From Bacteroidales bacterium Phil6 (lineage in GTDB: Bacteria > Bacteroidota > Bacteroidia > Bacteroidales > F082), in the NCBI GenBank assembly GCA_002633315.1, contig NWBN01000031.1, positions 124,001-188,000 on the forward strand: a stretch of 64,000 nucleotides of DNA, read 5' to 3'. The position numbers and the translations under genes are program-made. Below are positions 50,101-58,584 of this stretch, piece after piece. The notes beneath the pieces were generated by a model, which worked only from the letters and a program-made list of their open reading frames with translations, was not told where the DNA came from and did not search any database. How positions within the stretch are numbered: position 1 is the stretch's first letter; every line of letters starts with the position of its first letter.

Positions 50101-50669
50101 TTAAAGACACTAACGGAATAAATACTACTGGCGCCGGCATTGGCCATGATATTACAGTACAACTTACGGGTGCAACTAATAAAACTTATAACCTTAACCA
50201 GTATTATGAATATCCTTTGGATACTGATTCTTATGGTAATGTGATTTATAGATTTTATAATCTTAATGAAGGATTGCATTATCTGAAATTCAGAGTGTGG
50301 GACATTTACAATAATTCTACAACAAAAGAATTGACATTCAATGTGGTAAAGAGTTCCAATATGTCATTGGATAATTTGATGAATTATCCTAATCCTATGA
50401 AAACAAGTACTTCTTTTGTTTTTGAACATAACCAGAAAGATAGCGAGATAGGAATAGTAATAAGGATTTATAATATAAAAGGACAGTTGGTACGCACCAT
50501 AAAAGAATCACGTTATGGTTCTACATTGAGAATAGAACCGATTTATTGGGATGGCTGCTCTGATAATGGAGCGATGTTGCCTTCTGGTATTTATATCTAT
50601 AATGTTACCGTAACAAATGAACGGCAGGAAACCATGATAGGTTATTCTAAACTTATAATATCGAGATAA
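47151..50669 (+). CDS. porU: Type IX secretion system sortase PorU (C25 family), copy 1
   Basis: Outer-surface cysteine peptidase that removes the C-terminal signal of T9SS cargo and attaches it to the surface glycolipid. 1172 residues: signal peptide (about 1-28), an N-terminal jelly-roll domain with SGKWYKIALDNTGIYKI and DYILFYARGP, a C25 catalytic domain with IGHGG (His686) and ATCEFSRFDD (Cys720), then an Ig-like part and a C-terminal NYPNP...FEHNQ domain with WDGCSDNG and GIYIYN. Distance His-Cys (34 residues) is identical in the second copy. It opens the operon and is divergent from gldJ. Confidence 0.9.
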   Translation: MNRLNVLFKFLFFCSLSLMLLLDNQVFSQNVETIDDGISHFVLDDTLFVTQQEQNIVNKVNRNAKDAKYSDNSVLSSGKWYKIALDNTGIYKITYSDLVSWGIPVSSINARNIRIYHNGGGLVPVINSEPRYDDLVEIPVFVSSGNEKFGENDYILFYARGPVVWQYDSSNAFYEHVKNPYSENSFAFLNFDLGEGKRLQYAEESTGSTIQNTVFLDGKVVEEDLYNLNNMGKTWYFDLFDIVLSRNYDFSFPDINTSKPSKLRMEVASRNFSTSYFSLKYKGELIDRLTFNSISNSNYDYALHKSTNVISFNAVSPDVSLELTYSRTMSSSTGWLDYIEVNAWRNLVFSGSMMSFRNPECNDASSVYEYVMSNASGNVQVWDVTDPVEPVRLNADIQSSTLKFKVNGDINNEFIAFDGQSFYAPKYVGEIQNQNLHAKRDIDYLIIVHPDFYQQAQRLKELHALIDDLVIDIVTPDVIYNEFSCGALDIAAIRDYIKMLHDRSSSGHKLKYVLLFGDASYDYLNKSGKVCFVPTYESVASCNMAASKVTDDFFVCIDDNEGNMEDTSSICDIAIGRIPVSTSEQAEKMINKIEAYISKRTENMRNWRNMMTLICDDEENSNSFLTLSERIQDTVKALGAEMVFDKIYLPAYTQVATSNGQRSPETNEAITNRFERGSLIINYIGHGGEVGWADERILTLEDINGLQNYDMLPLVVTATCEFSRFDDHTRTSAGEYLYLNEHGGAISMVTTARLAQSSPSQLLLYRFYKKLFDREPDGQMPRLGDAYLAAKQNSSSNTKLYVFFGDPALHLAYPENKIELLSVNDISVEDGIDTLKALKPVSMKGAVKDYSGNVMDDFNGIVYVSVYDKENEVQTQGSDNPQTNFKINNSLIFNGKTEVVNGLFTVNFTVPKDINYSYGKGLISFYATDYYEDAIGISSNIIVGGYDNTAIPDESGPEARIFIDDTLFVNGMKTNENPVFYAYIKDTNGINTTGAGIGHDITVQLTGATNKTYNLNQYYEYPLDTDSYGNVIYRFYNLNEGLHYLKFRVWDIYNNSTTKELTFNVVKSSNMSLDNLMNYPNPMKTSTSFVFEHNQKDSEIGIVIRIYNIKGQLVRTIKESRYGSTLRIEPIYWDGCSDNGAMLPSGIYIYNVTVTNERQETMIGYSKLIISR

Positions 50670-50679
50670 TGATCAGTAT

Positions 50680-53600
50680 ATGTTGCTAAAAATGTTTGCT
50701 TTTTTACATTCAAAATATAACAAGGCGTGGATGACGTTGTCGTGTGTCATGACAATTTTTTTCTTTGCTCCATATTATTATGCTGAAGCACAGTCTTTGA
50801 AAACAACATCAGTGTTAAATGAAGGCTCTTGGTATAAAATGGGTATTATAGAAGATGGAATATATTGTATCACTTATGATGACTTGGTGGAGATGGGAAT
50901 ACAACCTGAAACCTTGAATCCTAAAAAAATATCACTTTTCGGCAATTATCCGGGTATGCTGCCTGAAAATAATTCGGAAGGTTGTTATGACGACTTGTCT
51001 GAAATAAGTATTATAGTTAATGGTGAAGATGATGGCTCATTTGATGAAGATGATTATATACTTTTTTTTGGACAAAAACAGGTGGAATGGGACTTCGATT
51101 ACATTCGTGGCGGCTATTGTCATCAGATTAACTTTTATTCCGACACTACTTATTATTTCCTTAATGTAAGTTCTTTGAATGATGGAAAAAGAATGCCTGT
51201 TGTCTCTCAGGAACAAACTGCTTCCACTAATGTAGTCAATGAGTTTTTGGATTTACGCTATCATGAAAATGAATTGGATAATTATTATAAACAAGGTAGA
51301 AGATGGTTCGGTGAATCTGTGTCCGGTGTTGACGGAAAAACCAAGACTTTTGATTTTGTGTTTCGTGATGTTATTGCAGATAGTACTAACTTTGCGAGAT
51401 TTAATCTCGTTGGCAGTTCTTTAAATGAACGTTTTTATGCAAGAATAAAAATTAATGATAAGGTTGTTTTCGATAGTCTTAGAATAAATCAGAGAGTTGA
51501 CCATGTTTTTGGTTATGAGGTTGATGTATTTGGAGATTTTACCCTTGATAGTGATACTCTAAGTGTGACATTGGATGTTTTGTCGCAAAGCGATGCCTCT
51601 ACTGTATATGTGGATTTTTTTACTTTTAATGTATGGAGGAGTCTTCGTTATCATGGCGAACCTGTATTGTTTCCTGTTTATGCAGGACAATTCGCCGATG
51701 CTGTCACTTCTGTTTTTGTTGATGATGCTTATGGCGATTTGACTCTTTTTGATGTGTCAAATTCTTTGAATCCCAACGTTATGGAATTTTCAATGCTTCC
51801 CGGAGGCTTGGAGTTGCGGATGAGTTCTGTTATCGACCGTCGCTTTCTCCTCGTCGATAGTAAAGATTATCTTAATGTCGAATCTGTTAGGAAGATTGAT
51901 AATCAGAATCTTCATTCTATAGATTATGCAGAGATGGTCATTGTGGCGCCAACTGTTTTTATGTCGCAGGCAAGAGAGATAGCAGCTATTCATGAACAAT
52001 ACGACGGTCTCAATTCTGTTGTGGTGGATATCGAAAAAGTATATAATGAGTTTTCTACAGGAACTCCGGATGTTTCCGGCTTGCGTAACTTCTTGAAGAT
52101 GATATATAAAAGAACGGATGCCTTTAAATATCTTCTTCTTTTTGGCCGCGGAAATAGCGATTATAAAAATATCCTCGGTTATGGTGTGAATTTCATTCCG
52201 CCATACGAGGCATGGGATACATATAATGAGGTGATATCTTATGTTACTGATGATTATTTTGGAATGTTTGGGGAGAATGAAGGATTGGACTGTGACGGCG
52301 ACGTGGAGATAGGTATTGGCAGAATACCTGCAGTCGATGTTGAAGATGCTGATGCTGCAGTGAGAAAAATAAAACGTTATATAGAAACTTCAGGTTATGG
52401 CAATGAGATGTGGCGAACTTCCATGATGTTTGTCGCTGATGACGGGGCAAGGGATTATGCCCGTACCTGCGACTATATGGAACGCAATATAGATACTTTG
52501 TGCCCTGCCATGAATATTGACAAACTTTATGAGGATTCTTATGTGCGTCAGAAAACATCTTCCGGATATATATATCCTGAGGCTACTGCCGACTTGTTGG
52601 AAAGTATCGAGAATGGTAAACTTATAATCTCTTATGTGGGTCATGGCGGCGTTAAGGGATTGACAGCCGAACAACTGTTGCTCGATAGCGATATAGTGAA
52701 ACTGTCCAATTTCGATAAACTTACTTTTATGCACACCGGTACCTGTGAGTTTAGCAAATTCGATGATCCTACATTTATCTCGGCTGGCGAAAAAATGTTT
52801 TCTAACCCTAATGGCGGAGCTATAGCTATGTTGACAACAACACGTCCTACCCAAAGTTCCGATAACAGCATCTTGTCGAGAAACTTCTTTACGGTCTTGT
52901 TTAAACAAAATGCTATCAGAGATAAGTGCTTCGGTGATTTTGTCCGTGAGACAAAAAAAATATGTAACAGCAGACCTGGTTATCTTTGCTATGTGTTGTT
53001 GGGCGACCCGGCATTGAAATTTGCTTATCCTTCTCATGATATTGAGATTACTTCGTTTAATGATGCTCACGTTAACGAGTTGAACGTGGTGAAAGCAATG
53101 GGAAATGTTAATATTAAAGGTGTAGTTAATGATTATGACATTCATGATGTGTCGTTTAATGGGTATGTCTATGTCAAGATGTTTGACAATAAATCTAATT
53201 ATTCAACATTGAATAATGAAGGATCGGGTTCACATGACTATTCATGTTATAAAGATGTGTTGTTTGAAGGAAAAGCAACAATAATAGATGGGTCTTTCGA
53301 TATCTCTTTTACCATACCGAGAAGTGTTAATTTTCAAGGTAATAATGCGAGGATAAGCTTTTATGCTGTCGATACCGTACGCAATATTACTGCAAATGGT
53401 TGTTTCACAGACGTGATCGTTGAAGGTGTCGCCGATGTTGTTGTTGATGATTCGGGACCTGAAATAGAATGTGAATGGACTGATATACCTGCCTCTGACG
53501 GCATATTGTCAATATCCTTTTATGACCCGCAGGGTGTCATGCATTATGATTCTTCTATAGGCAGAGATGTGATTCTTATTCATGAAAGTCCTTCTGAAGT

Positions 53601-54087
53601 GGTTTATGAAAACCTGAATTCAAATTTTGAACCGGCTGCTGATGATTTTACAAGAGGTTCTGTAAATAAAACTTTTACCTGCCTTGAAAACGGACTGCAT
53701 CGTTTTACTGTAAAAGCATGGGATACTCATGACAATGTGTCTGAAAAGACTATCGAAGTGGTTGTTGATGCAGCCGTCATAAAACCGCAACTGGCTCGTG
53801 TTGTCAATACTCCCAATCCTTTTAACGGAGATACTTATTTTGAATTCAATTATAGTAAGACTGATGTGTGTTTTGATGTTACTATTGAGATTTTTGATGT
53901 TATGGGACGCAAGGTCGCAAAATTAGAATACCCCAACTTGCCTTCAGGCACCAATTCACTGTATTGGGACGGCAATGTTGCGGGAGGTGCTCAGTTGAAT
54001 ACAGGAGTATATGTTTACAGATTTATTTTGAAAGATGTTGAAAACAATGTCTGGATAACAAATCAGCGTATGATGGTGGTCAGATAG
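50680..54087 (+). CDS. PorU-like C25 family protein, copy 2 (tandem paralogue)
   Basis: 1135 residues, 10 nt after porU in the same direction. Same layout: signal peptide (about 1-38), EGSWYKMGIIEDGIYCI, YDDLSEI, DYILFFGQ, C25 domain with VGHGG (His655) and GTCEFSKFDD (Cys689), and a C-terminal NTPNPF...WDGNVAGG...GVYVYR domain. Active-site residues are kept, so it is not a dead copy by sequence. Between GHGG and the Cys the text differs (VKGLTAEQLL against EVGWADERIL). Which copy is the canonical sortase is unclear; the second may process a distinct cargo set or attach to a different anchor (inference). Confidence 0.85.
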   Translation: MLLKMFAFLHSKYNKAWMTLSCVMTIFFFAPYYYAEAQSLKTTSVLNEGSWYKMGIIEDGIYCITYDDLVEMGIQPETLNPKKISLFGNYPGMLPENNSEGCYDDLSEISIIVNGEDDGSFDEDDYILFFGQKQVEWDFDYIRGGYCHQINFYSDTTYYFLNVSSLNDGKRMPVVSQEQTASTNVVNEFLDLRYHENELDNYYKQGRRWFGESVSGVDGKTKTFDFVFRDVIADSTNFARFNLVGSSLNERFYARIKINDKVVFDSLRINQRVDHVFGYEVDVFGDFTLDSDTLSVTLDVLSQSDASTVYVDFFTFNVWRSLRYHGEPVLFPVYAGQFADAVTSVFVDDAYGDLTLFDVSNSLNPNVMEFSMLPGGLELRMSSVIDRRFLLVDSKDYLNVESVRKIDNQNLHSIDYAEMVIVAPTVFMSQAREIAAIHEQYDGLNSVVVDIEKVYNEFSTGTPDVSGLRNFLKMIYKRTDAFKYLLLFGRGNSDYKNILGYGVNFIPPYEAWDTYNEVISYVTDDYFGMFGENEGLDCDGDVEIGIGRIPAVDVEDADAAVRKIKRYIETSGYGNEMWRTSMMFVADDGARDYARTCDYMERNIDTLCPAMNIDKLYEDSYVRQKTSSGYIYPEATADLLESIENGKLIISYVGHGGVKGLTAEQLLLDSDIVKLSNFDKLTFMHTGTCEFSKFDDPTFISAGEKMFSNPNGGAIAMLTTTRPTQSSDNSILSRNFFTVLFKQNAIRDKCFGDFVRETKKICNSRPGYLCYVLLGDPALKFAYPSHDIEITSFNDAHVNELNVVKAMGNVNIKGVVNDYDIHDVSFNGYVYVKMFDNKSNYSTLNNEGSGSHDYSCYKDVLFEGKATIIDGSFDISFTIPRSVNFQGNNARISFYAVDTVRNITANGCFTDVIVEGVADVVVDDSGPEIECEWTDIPASDGILSISFYDPQGVMHYDSSIGRDVILIHESPSEVVYENLNSNFEPAADDFTRGSVNKTFTCLENGLHRFTVKAWDTHDNVSEKTIEVVVDAAVIKPQLARVVNTPNPFNGDTYFEFNYSKTDVCFDVTIEIFDVMGRKVAKLEYPNLPSGTNSLYWDGNVAGGAQLNTGVYVYRFILKDVENNVWITNQRMMVVR

Positions 54088-54160
54088 ATTTTATTTGATA
54101 TTTTTTATAATAATTGAAGAAAAAGTACGTTATTTGCAAAGTGTATTTGTACGTTATATT

Positions 54161-55408
54161 ATGAAGAAAAGAAGATTTTTATTTGCTCTCGTTATGTTGC
54201 TGACGATGAGTTTCGGCATTAAGGCACAAGAGGTACCTGATGTTTTGGGAAGATTGGATTATAATGTTATCTCTACCGCTGTGCCTTTTATGATGATAGC
54301 GCCCGATGCCCGTGCAGCGGGTATGGGTGATTGTGGTGTGTCAACAACTCCTGACGTTTACTCCATGCACTGGAATCCGGCTAAATATGCTTTTATCGAA
54401 GATGACTTCTCTGTCGGTCTTGCATATAGCCCTTGGCTTAGACAACTCGTTCCGGATATGAATATTGCTTATCTCGCTATTTCAAAACGTGTCAGTCCTA
54501 TGTCAACAGTGGCAGCTACAGTACGTTATTTTAGTTTGGGCGATATCAACTTTACTTCTGGTAATAATGAAGATCTTGGCACATATTCTCCTAATGAATG
54601 GGCTGTTGATGTTGCATATTCCCGTAAACTCGGCAATTATATCTCTGGTGCCGTGTCGGGGCGTTTTATTTATTCTAACCTTACTCAAGGTATATTGGAT
54701 TATACAAAACCGGCTATCTCTGTCGCCGCTGATATAGGTGTCTATTATAACAGACCTGTGTATTGGTTTAACAGTATCGATGCTGAGATATCATGGGGAG
54801 TTGCCATTACAAACATAGGCAGTAAGATGACTTATAATTCCGGAAATACTCGTAAGGATTTTATTCCTACTAACTTGCGTTTCGGACCAAGTATTAAACT
54901 TGATATCGATGATTATAATTCATTGGCTTTCTCATTGGATATTAACAAACTGTTGGTGCCTACACCTCCTGTTTATCTGAAAACAGCTTCCGGTACGGAT
55001 TCACTCGATGCTTCAGGCTATCCTATTATATTTGAAGGAATGGATGATAATGTTTCATTGGTACAGGGTATTATTCAGTCATTTTATGATGCTCCGGGCG
55101 GATTCTCAGAAGAAATGAAGGAATTTACTTTGAGCGTTGGAGCTGAATATTGGTATAATAAAGTGTTTACAGTGCGTGCCGGTTTCTTCCATGAGGCTAA
55201 AATGAAAGGCGACCGCCGCTATCTTACTTTCGGCGCAGGATTGCGTTATAATGTTTTTGGTCTTGACGTATCATATCTCGTCCCTGTTAACAATACCGCT
55301 ACCTCCGGCACTAACCCGTTGGAGAGTACTCTGCGCTTCGATCTGATATTCTGTATAGATAAATGGGGCAGTAATACTAAACTTGAAAGAACGCCATCTT
55401 CGAATTAA
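54161..55408 (+). CDS. porV: Type IX secretion system outer-membrane protein PorV
   Basis: FadL-like beta-barrel that carries cargo from the translocon to PorU. 415 residues from the ATG at 54161 (MKKRRFLFALVMLL, signal peptide to about 22). The start is set here because the 54095-54160 part is A/T-rich and not homologous. Conserved: GRLDYNVISTAVPFMMIAPDARAAGMGD, MHWNPAKYAF, the GLAYSPWLR strand and a C-terminal strand ending in charged residues. Single copy, 73 nt after the second PorU. Confidence 0.92.
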   Translation: MKKRRFLFALVMLLTMSFGIKAQEVPDVLGRLDYNVISTAVPFMMIAPDARAAGMGDCGVSTTPDVYSMHWNPAKYAFIEDDFSVGLAYSPWLRQLVPDMNIAYLAISKRVSPMSTVAATVRYFSLGDINFTSGNNEDLGTYSPNEWAVDVAYSRKLGNYISGAVSGRFIYSNLTQGILDYTKPAISVAADIGVYYNRPVYWFNSIDAEISWGVAITNIGSKMTYNSGNTRKDFIPTNLRFGPSIKLDIDDYNSLAFSLDINKLLVPTPPVYLKTASGTDSLDASGYPIIFEGMDDNVSLVQGIIQSFYDAPGGFSEEMKEFTLSVGAEYWYNKVFTVRAGFFHEAKMKGDRRYLTFGAGLRYNVFGLDVSYLVPVNNTATSGTNPLESTLRFDLIFCIDKWGSNTKLERTPSSN

Positions 55409-55432
55409 TAATGATATAAAAAGGTGTTGATG

Positions 55433-55472
55433 AAGAGGTGTGACAATTCAAAATCGTCACACCTCTTTTTTT
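55433..55472 (+). terminator. Terminator of the porU-porU2-porV operon
   Basis: 12-bp stem AAGAGGTGTGAC (55433-55444) with GTCACACCTCTT (55456-55467), then T residues. Strong on the plus strand; no T run on the minus strand, so it does not obviously serve the convergent C25 gene. Confidence 0.85.
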
Positions 55473-55505
55473 CGGATGTGAATTGTTGTATTGTCGTGTC
55501 GAGCC

Positions 55506-57929
55506 CTATTGTATGATGAACTTTTTTGATATTATCTTTCCGTCAGTTTGTCTTGCCAACAAAATGTATATTCCATCTGCCCACTGAGAACAGTCGATTG
55601 TGAGGCTGTTGTCGTTTATGGTACAGTGAAATATTGTCTGTCCCATGCTGTTTGTAATCTTAATATCTTCAAAATTGCCTTTAACGGTTATGTTATTATC
55701 TGCCGGATTAGGGAATATGCTCGTGTTGTTTGAGTCTTGTATGTCGGAATAAGGGTCTTCCATGACATGGATATAGCTTTCATGTCTGTAATGGTTTTGT
55801 TTTGTGACAGTTACTTTGATGACACTGCCGGCCGGTTGTGGCGTGAATGCAACAGTGTTGTAGTCTCCTGTCCCGCGTGCGGTGGCAATGAGATTGCCAT
55901 CGACGGAAAGGGCAATCCCTGCTTCATGGTCGGCTTTGATGGCGGTAGAACAGACTCCGTATGGGATACTGTCGTTGTGTGACACTGTCAGATGTTTGGG
56001 CTTCTCGCTGAAAAGTTGAAAATAGGCATCACCGAAATAATGAAACAACTGATATGTTATTCTTTTGAAACTGTGATTATATGGCCACGACGATTGGTTG
56101 AGATAATATTTTCCTGCTACATTGGCAAATGCAGGACGTTGAAAATCAGATTGTTCATTACCGTAATCTGGAAGAAAACCGTTCCACAGATTATCATAAA
56201 AACCCCAAACGTATGTGTCGTTGACATAGGAATATGATGCCTGGGATGCTCCAATCACTGCTACGGCACCGTGTTCGCTACGCATGAATCGTTCTGCAAA
56301 ACAGTCATCATCGCCATAACCGAATCCGAAGTCTCCTGTCATGCAATTGGCTGACATTACAAAAGTTAGTCTCTCGTTGTCGAGTTGACGGATAAGATCT
56401 GTGGAATAATATGGCTCGCCCCATGTCTTGAAAGTGCCATGGTCACGGTGTTGAATAATGAAAGTCCCTTCCTGAATGGCGTTGGTAATGTCTTGCGATG
56501 AACCGTTCCAGTCTTCAAGATGCGCCATGGTTGATGGGATATATCCGCAGCCTTCCGGACCGAAATATTGCACCACCGTTTCAGTATTTTGTCCCGTTGA
56601 CCATACATCTGAAGGTGTCCCGCTGTGTATGGCATTGATACGTCTCGGATGCTTGCCCATATTGCTGAAAAAACCATTGACTACTTCAGAACATAACTGG
56701 AACCACCGCGATTCTTCGTAACCCATGGCAGTGATAGGGCTGTCGTAATATGAGGCATCATCATACGGGTGTCTCTCGTAATTGATAACTTTATATATCA
56801 TGCCTGCTGCTTCTTTGCCGTCGGCAGCCGGCATTCTTGCTACTGCAATTTCGGGCAGCCCGTCGTTGTTGAAGTCGGTAAGTCTGTTGTCCGTAAGATA
56901 AGGCTCGTATTGCATTCCTCCCGGATGGTCATCCATGGCAAAAGTCGTGACGCCGATACCGCTGCCGGCAGGATAATCTCCTAATATTAGTACTGCAGAA
57001 GGTATGATATCATAATTGTCGTATGTGTTTTTTAGAAATTGACGTATGGAATCCGGATGATTACCTATGTCATCGATATTTATGACTTCTGTAGCAATGC
57101 CTTGTTCTTCCCTGAAACGTCTCAAAGTGTCTGCGTAACTTATCATCTCTTCATCATCGGCAGTAATGATGAGATAATCACAACCTTTTAATAATCCTTT
57201 GGCACGAAGATTATTTCTTTTGTCATAATCGTATTCATCTATGATATTATAGTTTAAGATCATGTTTTTCAAGATATTATCCCATTCTCTGCTTCTAAAT
57301 CTATCTTCAGGACAATAGTCTTTCCCATTTTTGAAATGTAGTTTTATGCTTATGTCGTGATAAACTTTCAGTTGATGTCCGACAGGATTGAATCGGAATG
57401 GCGTCACGCTTAAAAGAACCAGATCCAAACCTCTCACTTTTACAGGCTCTGATATTTTCAATATCTTGTCAGGATAAAACCTGTCGTTTTTATATATGGA
57501 ACTGTCTTTATAAACTGTTATTTCATCTGATTCGGTATCCAATTTCAATGATGAAGCCGGCAGAATGTCTATATCGGAGAATATAGTACTGTCATTATAA
57601 TATATCTCAAAATCAAAGTCGCAGTCTTTGGGTATTGCAATATACCGGCTGCTGGCAGGCAAATTGGGTGTTCCCGCCTCGCTTGGCAATGTCATGTTGT
57701 TGATTCCGATTACGTCTCCGTCGCAGCCGTCAATCGACTTCTTGTTGATTCGTACTTCTTTTATGTAATGTCGTATAACTATTTGACGGTCTTTGCTTTC
57801 TTCTATGTAAAACCCATCTTTCGGATGATTGTAATACATGACGTTTTGACAATGACATTTACTCGAAAATACTATAAATACCATCATCAGGACTAAAAAA
57901 TTGAAATGTCTGAAAAATATGTTTCTCAT
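55506..57929 (-). CDS. Secreted C25-family (gingipain-like) cysteine peptidase with T9SS C-terminal sorting domain
   Basis: 807 residues. Signal peptide (about 1-28, ending CHCQ), an N-terminal propeptide-like region, a C25 catalytic domain with RDHG (His497) and SANCMTGDF (Cys529; 32 residues apart, against 33 in RgpB) and AVAVIGAS, an Ig-like domain, and a C-terminal type A sorting tail (IFPNPADNNITV ... WADGIYILL ... KKFIIQ). The tail marks it as T9SS cargo and a substrate for PorU. It is not a PorU: no jelly-roll start and a different active-site context. Convergent with porV. Specificity (Arg/Lys or other) cannot be read. A promoter box precedes it. Confidence 0.87.
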   Translation of the reverse strand: MRNIFFRHFNFLVLMMVFIVFSSKCHCQNVMYYNHPKDGFYIEESKDRQIVIRHYIKEVRINKKSIDGCDGDVIGINNMTLPSEAGTPNLPASSRYIAIPKDCDFDFEIYYNDSTIFSDIDILPASSLKLDTESDEITVYKDSSIYKNDRFYPDKILKISEPVKVRGLDLVLLSVTPFRFNPVGHQLKVYHDISIKLHFKNGKDYCPEDRFRSREWDNILKNMILNYNIIDEYDYDKRNNLRAKGLLKGCDYLIITADDEEMISYADTLRRFREEQGIATEVINIDDIGNHPDSIRQFLKNTYDNYDIIPSAVLILGDYPAGSGIGVTTFAMDDHPGGMQYEPYLTDNRLTDFNNDGLPEIAVARMPAADGKEAAGMIYKVINYERHPYDDASYYDSPITAMGYEESRWFQLCSEVVNGFFSNMGKHPRRINAIHSGTPSDVWSTGQNTETVVQYFGPEGCGYIPSTMAHLEDWNGSSQDITNAIQEGTFIIQHRDHGTFKTWGEPYYSTDLIRQLDNERLTFVMSANCMTGDFGFGYGDDDCFAERFMRSEHGAVAVIGASQASYSYVNDTYVWGFYDNLWNGFLPDYGNEQSDFQRPAFANVAGKYYLNQSSWPYNHSFKRITYQLFHYFGDAYFQLFSEKPKHLTVSHNDSIPYGVCSTAIKADHEAGIALSVDGNLIATARGTGDYNTVAFTPQPAGSVIKVTVTKQNHYRHESYIHVMEDPYSDIQDSNNTSIFPNPADNNITVKGNFEDIKITNSMGQTIFHCTINDNSLTIDCSQWADGIYILLARQTDGKIISKKFIIQ

Positions 57930-57934
57930 AAATG

Positions 57935-57942
57935 CAAAGATA
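57935..57942 (-). promoter_or_regulatory. Promoter -7 box of the C25 peptidase gene
   Basis: TATCTTTG on the minus strand, about 6 nt before the ATG at 57929, implying an almost leaderless mRNA. No clear -33 box. Confidence 0.4.
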
Positions 57943-58084
57943 CGAATAACTTGCTTTAAAATGAGATGTTGTGTCGAAATAATGTGGTAAGGAATATGTT
58001 AAAATGTGATTTTTTTCATGCTTCGCCTTGACTGGCGACTTTTTTGATATAATGAAAAATTATTGTTTTGTGTTTGATGACATA

Positions 58085-58115
58085 AAAAAAGAGACAACAA
58101 CGTTGCCTCTTTTTT
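58085..58115 (-). terminator. Terminator of rpmH
   Basis: GAG-a-CAAC / GTTG-c-CTC stem with a 3-nt loop, flanked by A and T runs; on the minus strand T residues follow. Located 37 nt past the rpmH stop. Confidence 0.75.
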
Positions 58116-58151
58116 TAACCTTAAATAATCTATAGGTACGGCAATGCCGAA

Positions 58152-58298
58152 TCAATACTCGTCAGATACGGTGAGTTTTTTTCTCCCTTTAGCACGACGT
58201 GCCTTTAAAACTTTACGACCGTTGGCTGTTGCCATTCTTTCTCTGAAACCGTGCTTGTTTCTGCGTTTTCTGTTTGAAGGTTGATATGTGCGTTTCAT
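58152..58298 (-). CDS. rpmH: 50S ribosomal protein L34
   Basis: 48-residue ribosomal protein (ATG 58298, TGA 58154-58152). [30 protein letters not shown] and [13 protein letters not shown] fit the family. Monocistronic here, away from rnpA and dnaA, unlike in many bacteria. A short gene with its own -7 box and terminator. Confidence 0.95.
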   Translation of the reverse strand: MKRTYQPSNRKRRNKHGFRERMATANGRKVLKARRAKGRKKLTVSDEY

Positions 58299-58344
58299 TT
58301 TCTTGTGAATTTATTGTCTTTCAAAAACTCCTTTATTCGAGCCG

Positions 58345-58352
58345 CAAAGATA
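58345..58352 (-). promoter_or_regulatory. Promoter -7 box of rpmH
   Basis: TATCTTTG on the minus strand, 46 nt before the ATG. No clear -33 box at the usual distance. Confidence 0.45.
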
Positions 58353-58516
58353 GTAAATTTTTTGTTTTTTAAAAACTTTTTGAGTAAAAAAACTAAAAAT
58401 ATATAAATTGTTGATTTTTATATATTTATATCTGTGATAAAATGAAAATACAACTATATAATTATGTTCGTATCTCTTGTTTTACCCTTATTGTTGACTT
58501 GTTTTCAAAGAAAAGT

Positions 58517-58564
58517 GTAAAAAAAACTTTGTAATTGTCAAGATAATCGAGACAATTACAAAGT
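58517..58564 (-). terminator. Terminator of pepD
   Basis: 14-bp perfect stem (ACTTTGTAATTGTC at 58526-58539 with 58551-58564) followed on the minus strand by a T run. It lies 20 nt past the pepD stop. Confidence 0.85.
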
Positions 58565-58584
58565 CATGAAATTATGAATAAAAA

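Noticed and set aside
52390..53145. Minus-strand open frame of 251 codons
   Set aside because: Lies antisense inside the second PorU-like gene, whose domains and motifs are clear; no recognisable family and no signals.
47151..54087. The two PorU frames as one frameshifted gene
   Set aside because: Each has its own signal peptide, catalytic His-Cys pair and C-terminal domain, and a 10-nt gap; they are two genes.
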